This document shows, piece by piece, positions 23,252-28,961 of a stretch of DNA of 28,961 nt (the first letter of the stretch is position 1; each line of letters opens with the position of its first letter). The notes under the pieces are model-generated. The model did not search any database, had not been told where the DNA came from, and worked only from the letters and a program-made list of their open reading frames with translations. The position numbers were made by a program, and so were the translations under genes. The stretch spans positions 1 through 28,961 of the IMG/VR virus record IMGVR_UViG_3300030061_001073; one strand, given 5' to 3'. This DNA comes from a virus.

Positions 23252-23596
23252 ATGAGTAATTACATAAAAGCCGTAAAAACTGTAGCGACTGGTTCAGCTG
23301 CTGAAATAGTAGATCTAATAGACACTGATGATGTAGCTCACATCACATCTTCTGGTGCTACAGATTTACAATTTGTATATAGAGCTGCAACTGGAGCTAC
23401 TACAGCAAGTAATATTGCTGTAACTGTTACTGTTGCTGCTGGATCTAGCGCAGCTGAAAATTTAGCTGCAGCTCAAAAAGCAGTTATTGCTGCACAACAA
23501 AATCCAGGAAGTATGCCTTATTTATTCGAGTACGGAATAAATGGAGCTGCTCCACAACTTATTAGTTCAATAGCTGTTGACGCAGTTGCTATTTAA
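23252..23596 (+). CDS. Small capsid-associated protein, 114 aa
   Basis: 114 residues, Ala/Thr-rich with alternating strands (YIKAVKTVATGSAAEIVDLI, SNIAVTVTVAAGSSAAENLA) and one helix (AENLAAAQKAVIAAQQ). The compact beta-type fold, the place directly after the major capsid gene and the strong terminator behind it suggest an abundant head protein such as a decoration or cement protein. It has no membrane or signal segment. The assignment rests on position and composition. Confidence 0.68.
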   Translation: MSNYIKAVKTVATGSAAEIVDLIDTDDVAHITSSGATDLQFVYRAATGATTASNIAVTVTVAAGSSAAENLAAAQKAVIAAQQNPGSMPYLFEYGINGAAPQLISSIAVDAVAI

Positions 23597-23613
23597 TAAG
23601 TAAACAATAATAA

Positions 23614-23639
23614 GATCCCGCTTCGGCGGGGTCTTTTTT
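23614..23639 (+). terminator. Intrinsic terminator with UUCG tetraloop
   Basis: GATCCCGC (23614-23621) pairs with GCGGGGTC (23626-23633) around TTCG, giving a C(UUCG)G loop, and six T follow. It is preceded by an A-rich stretch. It stands 17 bases after the small capsid-associated gene and would end most capsid transcripts. Confidence 0.93.
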
Positions 23640-23661
23640 AATTATTATATTATATTATATT
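23638..23661 (+). promoter_or_regulatory. A/T-only repeat leader after the terminator
   Basis: TTAATTATTATATTATATT plus one further ATATT unit runs from the terminator T-run to the ATG at 23662. It is the same leader as at 20532-20550, one unit longer. As it follows a terminator, it or the terminator region may contain a promoter, though no known consensus is visible. Role inferred. Confidence 0.42.
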
Positions 23662-24435
23662 ATGGAAGAAACAAAAGAAAAAAAGTCTACTAAAAAAGTA
23701 GATACTTGGGAGTATAAAGATAGAAGTTATTATCTATTAGGAAATAAAACTCCTTTAACATATACAGTAATGTCAAAACACTCAAGAAGATATCCTTGTG
23801 TTTGGTTTGATCCAGATAAAGGTTATGAAAGAGAATTGCGATATGCTACTAATCAAAAGTCTATTTTTGTTGATGAACAACAAGGACCAGCAACTTTAGC
23901 GCATATTGTTTTTAAAGAAGGACATTTATTTATTAAAAAAGAAAAAAAAGCTTTACAACAATTTTTAGATAAACACCCGCACAATGGTGTATTATTTGTT
24001 GAGTTTGATCCTATAGCTACAGCTGAAGATCAATATGATTCTTTAGAAATGGAATTAGAAGCTATGAATGTAGCAACCCATATGGATATAGATCAATTAG
24101 AAGCTATATTAAGAGTTGAAGTAGGAACTAGTGTAAATCAACTATCTAGTAAAGAGTTAAAAAGAGATGGATTACTATTTGCAAAAAAGAATCCTAAACT
24201 ATTTTTAGACCTTGCACAGGATGAAAACGTTGTGCTTAGAAACTTTGCTATACGAGCAACAGAAGCTAATATTATTTCATTAGCAGATGATCAAAGAACA
24301 ATTAAATGGGCTAGTAATGGTCGTAAACTAATGACTGTTCCATTTGATGAAAACCCATATTCAGCTATGGCTGCGTGGTTTAAAACAGATGAAGGACTTG
24401 AAGTTTATAAATCAATAGAGAAAAAACTTAAATAA
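23662..24435 (+). CDS. Hypothetical head-module protein, 257 aa
   Basis: Not recognised. It starts with a Lys/Glu-rich tail (MEETKEKKSTKKVDTWEYK), followed by a mixed alpha/beta part (SRRYPCVWFDPDKGYERELR, GPATLAHIVFKEGHLFI, NGVLFVEFDP) and then a helical half (AMNVATHMDIDQLEAILRVE, NPKLFLDLAQDENVVLRNFA). It lacks signal or membrane segments. It is bracketed by strong terminators on both sides, so it forms its own transcription unit or is made only by read-through. Genes in this place are often virion or neck proteins, but there is no motif to prove it. Confidence 0.72.
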   Translation: MEETKEKKSTKKVDTWEYKDRSYYLLGNKTPLTYTVMSKHSRRYPCVWFDPDKGYERELRYATNQKSIFVDEQQGPATLAHIVFKEGHLFIKKEKKALQQFLDKHPHNGVLFVEFDPIATAEDQYDSLEMELEAMNVATHMDIDQLEAILRVEVGTSVNQLSSKELKRDGLLFAKKNPKLFLDLAQDENVVLRNFAIRATEANIISLADDQRTIKWASNGRKLMTVPFDENPYSAMAAWFKTDEGLEVYKSIEKKLK

Positions 24436-24450
24436 CAAGTAACTATAAGT

Positions 24451-24480
24451 AAGGGTGGTATTCTGCCACCCTTTTTTTTT
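24451..24480 (+). terminator. Intrinsic terminator
   Basis: AAGGGTGG (24451-24458) pairs with CCACCCTT (24466-24473) around a seven-base loop, TATTCTG, followed by a run of T to 24480. It lies 15 bases after the gene at 23662 and 12 bases before the next ATG. Confidence 0.92.
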
Positions 24481-24492
24481 AAAAATATTAAA

Positions 24493-25215
24493 ATGGCAAT
24501 AAACGTAAATACAGTATATACTACAGTGTTATCTATATTGAATAAAGAACAAAGAGGCTATATGACACCTGATGAGTTCAATAAAGTAGGAACACAAGTG
24601 CAACTTGAAATTTTTGAAAAATATTTTGAAGATTTAAATCAACAATTACGTGTGCCATTACAAGTGGCTCAGATGGATTCTGAGTATGCTGATAGAATAA
24701 AAACTACAGAAGAAAAAATATCTATATTTGAAACAAGTAACGACCTTACTTACGCTGCTGGTAGTTTTTCTATGTCTGTTGCAAATCCTGCAATACATAG
24801 AATAGGTACATTACAATACGAACCAAATGGTTCACTTCCTGTAGAAATACAAAGACTTACCCAAAAAGAATATAACTTAGTACAAAGATCTAAATTAACT
24901 GCTCCAACAAAGCAATGGCCTGTATATAAAGAAGAAGGTGATTTATTTTATGTATATCCAGACACAATACAAGGCAAAGTAATGGCATACTACATTAAAA
25001 AACCAAGTGATGTTGTTTGGGGTTTTACTGCTGGTAGTTTAGGTCAATATACATACTCAGCTGCAGCGTCAACAGATTTTGAGTTAGATGCTATAGAACA
25101 AACAGAGGTTATATTAAATATACTTATGTATGCTGGAGTAATAATAAGAGATCCACAAATAGTACAAACAGCAGCTTCAATGGTGCAACAAGATGAAGTA
25201 AATCAAAAAAGCTAA
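24493..25215 (+). CDS. Putative head-tail connector protein, 240 aa
   Basis: 240 residues. The N-terminal helical part contains RGYMTPDEFNKVGTQVQLEI followed by FEKYFEDLNQQL. A middle beta-rich region (YAAGSFSMSVANPAIHRIGT, QRLTQKEYNLVQRSK) includes a WPVYKEEGDLFYVYPDTIQG segment. The C-terminus is helical (AIEQTEVILNILMYAGVIIR). This is a recurrent neighbour of the next gene in marine phage genomes, from memory, and the position after capsid genes and before the neck gene fits a portal-binding adaptor or ring protein. Function is by position and general fold pattern. Confidence 0.65.
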   Translation: MAINVNTVYTTVLSILNKEQRGYMTPDEFNKVGTQVQLEIFEKYFEDLNQQLRVPLQVAQMDSEYADRIKTTEEKISIFETSNDLTYAAGSFSMSVANPAIHRIGTLQYEPNGSLPVEIQRLTQKEYNLVQRSKLTAPTKQWPVYKEEGDLFYVYPDTIQGKVMAYYIKKPSDVVWGFTAGSLGQYTYSAAASTDFELDAIEQTEVILNILMYAGVIIRDPQIVQTAASMVQQDEVNQKS

Positions 25216-25218
25216 TAT

Positions 25219-26337
25219 ATGTCACTTATAACAGAAACTAACGAAGAATATTACGCAGGGCAACATAGTTTTGTAGGTGATGGTGTTACTACAGAATTTC
25301 CTACAACTTTTAATACGCCATTAAGTACTGATGCTGTTACTCAAAACTTTACTGTTTCTGTAAATGGTGTCGCTGTAACTCCCGCTACGTTAGCAACTAA
25401 TCCACAAACAGTAGTTATCAATCCAGCGCCAGGTAATGGATTAATTGTAATTGTAAAATTAAATGTTACATCTATATGGAATAACTATGGTAGTTATGCT
25501 TATTTAACACTAAATGATATTATAGATAACTTTTTAGTTGGATATGTTGGACATGGTAAATTAGTGTCTAGTGCTAAAAGAACAGATGTGTTATTTCATG
25601 CTAAGCGTGGATTACAAGAGTTTTCATATGATACTTTAAAAAGTATTAAATCACAAGAGGTAACTATACCACCAAGCTTGTCACTGCCAATACCACAAGA
25701 CTATGTTAATTATGTACAACTATCTTGGATTGACAACTTAGGTGTTAAGCACATTATATATCCGACTACATTAACAAGTAATCCATATACAGTCCCAGAA
25801 CAAGATGGTGATGGTCAAATTATACAAGACACTAATGGTGAGAATATAGAGACTGCATCGTTAACTGATGAAAGATGGAAGTCTGCACCTGATTATCAAC
25901 TAAGTGGAAACTTTAATATTAATTTACAAAACACTGGTGTATATAATTGGAACTGGGCTAAATTAGCATATGGACAAAGATATGGATTAAACCCACAGAC
26001 TAGTCAAAAAAATGGTTGGTTTACTATAAATGAAAGAGAAGGTAAGTTTTCTTTTAGTAGTAATTTAAACGACAGATTAATAATATTAGAATACATTTCT
26101 GACGGATTATCTTCTGATTTAGATACTAAAGTACCTAAAATGGCAGAAGAAGCAATGTACATGCATATAGCTTACTCTATGTTAGCCGGACGACAAAATG
26201 TACCAGAGTATATTGTAAATAGATTTAAGAAAGATAGAAGAGCAGCGCTAAGAAATGCTAAAATAAGATTAAGTAATATCAAGTTAGATGAGTTTGTACA
26301 GGTAATGAGAGGTAAGTCTAAGTGGATAAAATCATAA
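25219..26337 (+). CDS. Putative neck/connector protein with N-terminal beta module, 372 aa
   Basis: 372 residues. Residues about 10-88 form a beta-rich module with FVGDGVTTEFPTTFNTPL and FTVSVNGVAVTPATL. The apparent core begins NNYGSYAYLTLNDIIDNFLV and continues with RTDVLFHAKRGLQEFSYDTL, IPQDYVNYVQLSWIDNLGVK and a helical end (KDRRAALRNAKIRLSNIKLD). From memory, core-like proteins are common in marine phages downstream of the capsid. Its place between the 240-residue connector candidate and the large protein at 26343 suggests a head-tail joining role. Three bases separate it from the gene before and five from the gene after. Confidence 0.66.
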   Translation: MSLITETNEEYYAGQHSFVGDGVTTEFPTTFNTPLSTDAVTQNFTVSVNGVAVTPATLATNPQTVVINPAPGNGLIVIVKLNVTSIWNNYGSYAYLTLNDIIDNFLVGYVGHGKLVSSAKRTDVLFHAKRGLQEFSYDTLKSIKSQEVTIPPSLSLPIPQDYVNYVQLSWIDNLGVKHIIYPTTLTSNPYTVPEQDGDGQIIQDTNGENIETASLTDERWKSAPDYQLSGNFNINLQNTGVYNWNWAKLAYGQRYGLNPQTSQKNGWFTINEREGKFSFSSNLNDRLIILEYISDGLSSDLDTKVPKMAEEAMYMHIAYSMLAGRQNVPEYIVNRFKKDRRAALRNAKIRLSNIKLDEFVQVMRGKSKWIKS

Positions 26338-26342
26338 ATTAA

Positions 26343-28961
26343 ATGGCTGAAATAAAAAATTTATTCGTAAAATCCAAAATGAATAAGGACCTAGACGCTA
26401 GGTTACTTACAAATGGAGAATATAGAGATGCACAGAATATATCAGTAAGTAAATCTGAAGGAGCTGATGTAGGAGCTGTAGAAAATATTTTAGGTAATAT
26501 AGAACTTATTGATTTTGAAACTATAGTAACTACTGCTGTTACTAATAAATATGCTGATTATTCTTCTATACAATTAAATGCTATTGATTTTAAAAATCTA
26601 GAAGTTATTGGTCAAGCACCTAATTTACAAACAAATAGTGTTGTTGTTTTTTTAACGGATTGGACAGATACATCTAATACAAAAATAAACGATTTTCCTA
26701 ATGGAGCATTAACTGCAACAGGCCGTACAGGTACTTTATATTATGCGGGAGCAGGATGTTTTATATGTTATTATAATTTTCAAACTGGAGTTTCAGCTGT
26801 ATTAGCAGCAGGTAGTTTTTTAAATTTTTCAAAAACACATCCTATGCTAGGTATGGATTATTTGGAAGATTTTTTATATTTTACAGATAATCGTAACCAA
26901 CCTAGGAAAATTAATATAAACACAGCTTTATCTAGACCTTATACAAATAGTGATCCTTACTACAGAACAGAAGACAATCTTAGTGTTTGTAAATATTCTC
27001 CTTATGAACCTATTGGATTTGTTGATATTGCTAATAATAGCACATTGATAAATGCTACTGATCAGTATTTACCATCTAACATTACTACTTCTTTAGCACT
27101 CGCTAGAGCAAAAAATGGAAGTTATTTTGAATTAAAAGCACCTACAGGTTCAGGAGGTTTTTCAATTGGTGATCAAGTAGGTGACGGTACAAGTCCTTTA
27201 GGTGAGATAAGTATTCCAAGTCATGGACTTAAATATCCTATCACGGTTATAAGTGATCCTGTTGGTGATTTTACTGGTATAAATATAATTCCTAATAAGG
27301 TACCAGAAGACATACCTGTTGATACAGTAGTTACATTAAGCAGAAATAATCCTCAATATGATTCAGCTTTTTCTGGTGATCCAGATTTAATAAAAGAAGA
27401 ATTTCCTAGATATAGTTATAGATATAGATATGATGATGGAGAATACTCGCTTATGGCACCTTTTAGTCAAATAGCTTTTATTCCTGAACAATTTGGATAT
27501 TTTTCCTATGGAGATGAACAAGACGCAGCCGAATCAGGTATAGTTAAATTTGTAGAAAACAGAGTTGATAAAATATTTATGCAGATTCCTATGCCGGCTG
27601 CAGCTCCTTATCTTCTTAAAAATTCATTTAAAATAAGTGAACTACAAATACTAGTAAAAAACGCAGGTGATTCTACTGTTAAAGTAATAGACGATCTGTC
27701 TATAGATGATATCAGTTTTACTAATTCTTTATATTCTTATCAATACGATTCGACTCAACCTTTTAAAACTTTACCAGAAAAAGTTATAACTAGAGTTTCA
27801 GACAAAGCGCCTATTAGAGCAGCTTCTCAAGCTATTATTGGTAATCGTGTTGTATATGGCAACTTTTTAGATAAACACACGCATCCATTGGCTTTAGATT
27901 TTGGAGCAAAGATTAATCAAAAAAATAATTTAGCTACAAGTAATTTAAGAAAAGAATATCCTAACCATACTTTAAAACAGAATAGAACTTATCAATTAGG
28001 TTTAGTATTAATGGATAGATATGGTAGAAGCTCAGGTGTTATTACGTCTAATAATTTAACTAGTACATCTGGTTTTTCAAATTCTAGTATATTTGCAGGC
28101 TATACTAATGGTGGTGCATTCGCAAGAGATTGGCCAGGAAATTGTCTTGAATTACTATTAAACGAACCTATACCGTCTTTTATGTCTGAAGAAGGATATC
28201 CTGGTTTATATAGTGAAAAAAATCCTTTAGGTTGGTATAGTTATAAAGTTGTAGTAAAACAAACTGAACAAGAATATTATAACGTATATGTACCTGGTGC
28301 TATAGCTGGTAACATTACATGGAATAAAAAAGAAGAAATTACTAAAACTGTTCATAGCACATCTGGAGCTACTTTTACACTAACTAACGCAACAGATTTA
28401 CAACCAGGAATGACAGTAATAAAAAATAATAAATCTACTGGAGTTTTTATTACAGATACAGCTGCTGCACCAGCCATTGATTTAAGTGAAGATATATCAG
28501 ATCTATACCCTAACAATAGTGAGATTATTTTTCAACAAATAACATATCCCACGTATCTTAATCCTTATACTACTTCTAACATTGTGTTATTTGGGGATAA
28601 TATAAATAAAGTTCCAAGAGATTTAAATCAAGTAGGTCCAACAGATCGTATTTATTCTAGTGATGTAAGATTGTTTAATAGAGTTAATCCCATTTATGAT
28701 GGTAGTATTCCTTTATTTTACAATACTCAACATACTTTTGCTTCACCTTTAGTAGGTGATGAAGCTGTATCGATTAGACCTTTTAGGGATTTAGGTGAAT
28801 GGACTTTACAGTCTTCAAGATACTACCCAGTAGCTAATGAATACAATGCAACAAGCGCAACTGCAAATGCAGAAATAGGTGCTGAAAAACTTCAATTATT
28901 TTACAAAGCTGAAGACAATCCATTCATAGCTACTATAACTACTAATAGTTTAATAGGTGTT
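26343..28961 (+). CDS. Large neck/muzzle or stabilisation-type virion protein (right-truncated)
   Basis: Open frame from ATG 26343 to the right edge, 873 codons without a stop, so the C-terminus is missing. The N-terminus has NKDLDARLLTNGEYRDAQNI (14-33), followed by SVSKSEGADVGAVENILGN. A second strong motif is YFTDNRNQPRKINI starting at residue 179, and QLGLVLMDRYGRSSGVIT lies at about 549-566. This order, a 'DxRxLxxGxYRxAxNI' start with later TDNxxxPRKIN and DRYGR motifs, is typical of large beta-rich structural proteins in Bacteroidetes and marine podoviruses, possibly related to P22 gp10-like stabilisation or crAss-like muzzle proteins. That link is inferred. It follows the neck genes by five bases. 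Confidence 0.78.
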   Translation, partial: MAEIKNLFVKSKMNKDLDARLLTNGEYRDAQNISVSKSEGADVGAVENILGNIELIDFETIVTTAVTNKYADYSSIQLNAIDFKNLEVIGQAPNLQTNSVVVFLTDWTDTSNTKINDFPNGALTATGRTGTLYYAGAGCFICYYNFQTGVSAVLAAGSFLNFSKTHPMLGMDYLEDFLYFTDNRNQPRKININTALSRPYTNSDPYYRTEDNLSVCKYSPYEPIGFVDIANNSTLINATDQYLPSNITTSLALARAKNGSYFELKAPTGSGGFSIGDQVGDGTSPLGEISIPSHGLKYPITVISDPVGDFTGINIIPNKVPEDIPVDTVVTLSRNNPQYDSAFSGDPDLIKEEFPRYSYRYRYDDGEYSLMAPFSQIAFIPEQFGYFSYGDEQDAAESGIVKFVENRVDKIFMQIPMPAAAPYLLKNSFKISELQILVKNAGDSTVKVIDDLSIDDISFTNSLYSYQYDSTQPFKTLPEKVITRVSDKAPIRAASQAIIGNRVVYGNFLDKHTHPLALDFGAKINQKNNLATSNLRKEYPNHTLKQNRTYQLGLVLMDRYGRSSGVITSNNLTSTSGFSNSSIFAGYTNGGAFARDWPGNCLELLLNEPIPSFMSEEGYPGLYSEKNPLGWYSYKVVVKQTEQEYYNVYVPGAIAGNITWNKKEEITKTVHSTSGATFTLTNATDLQPGMTVIKNNKSTGVFITDTAAAPAIDLSEDISDLYPNNSEIIFQQITYPTYLNPYTTSNIVLFGDNINKVPRDLNQVGPTDRIYSSDVRLFNRVNPIYDGSIPLFYNTQHTFASPLVGDEAVSIRPFRDLGEWTLQSSRYYPVANEYNATSATANAEIGAEKLQLFYKAEDNPFIATITTNSLIGV

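Noticed and set aside
15891-26337. Firm assignment to the order Crassvirales
   Set aside because: Gene order and protein sizes are compatible, but without sequence searches or trees the assignment would be a guess.

Overview
The window is a continuous stretch of tailed-phage genome. All credible genes lie on the + strand, are packed end to end with many 1-, 4- or 8-base overlaps, and leave no gap above about 80 bases. The DNA is AT-rich (roughly one third G+C by eye). Starts follow A/T-only leaders with no recognisable GGAGG-type Shine-Dalgarno site, which is the pattern of Bacteroidetes, so a marine flavobacterium-like host is likely (inference). I recognised no tRNA, integrase, CRISPR array or insertion sequence. 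No tape measure, sheath or long-tail tube gene is visible. Together with a large portal and a large neck-type protein this favours a short-tailed phage, perhaps near the Crassvirales or Cellulophaga podoviruses, but the lineage cannot be fixed from this window.

Layout. 1-502: end of a trimeric, YadA-head-like fibre gene. 580-867: unknown small gene. 894-2689: a phage chaperonin pair, groEL then groES, in the reverse of the usual bacterial order. 2701-5260: a run of basic, disordered or glycine-rich small proteins plus a winged-helix-like protein. 5275-7950: many very short genes, with lysis candidates (a DUF5675-type cell-wall protein, small membrane proteins, a 3TM holin), a mini metallopeptidase and an EF-hand-like peptide. 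7954-14260: spike, fibre and receptor-binding genes, including a 1127-residue protein with three LamG-like domains. 14321-15063: three small genes. 15063-15668: a protein that reads as two GroES-like domains in tandem. 15613-26337: packaging and head module (candidate small terminase, large terminase, portal, scaffold, major capsid protein, small capsid-associated protein, unknown protein, two connector/neck candidates). 26343 to the right edge: an open 873-codon neck or muzzle-type protein.

How the parts work together. The head module builds and fills the capsid, the neck and fibre genes complete the virion and recognise the host surface, and the small-gene block contains the lysis functions. 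The most unusual theme is protein folding: a complete GroEL, a GroES without the usual roof hairpin, and a second tandem GroES-like protein next to the terminase. These suggest a phage-encoded folding system for capsid or fibre proteins. Two strong intrinsic terminators bracket the gene at 23662-24435 downstream of the capsid genes, which probably helps set high capsid expression.
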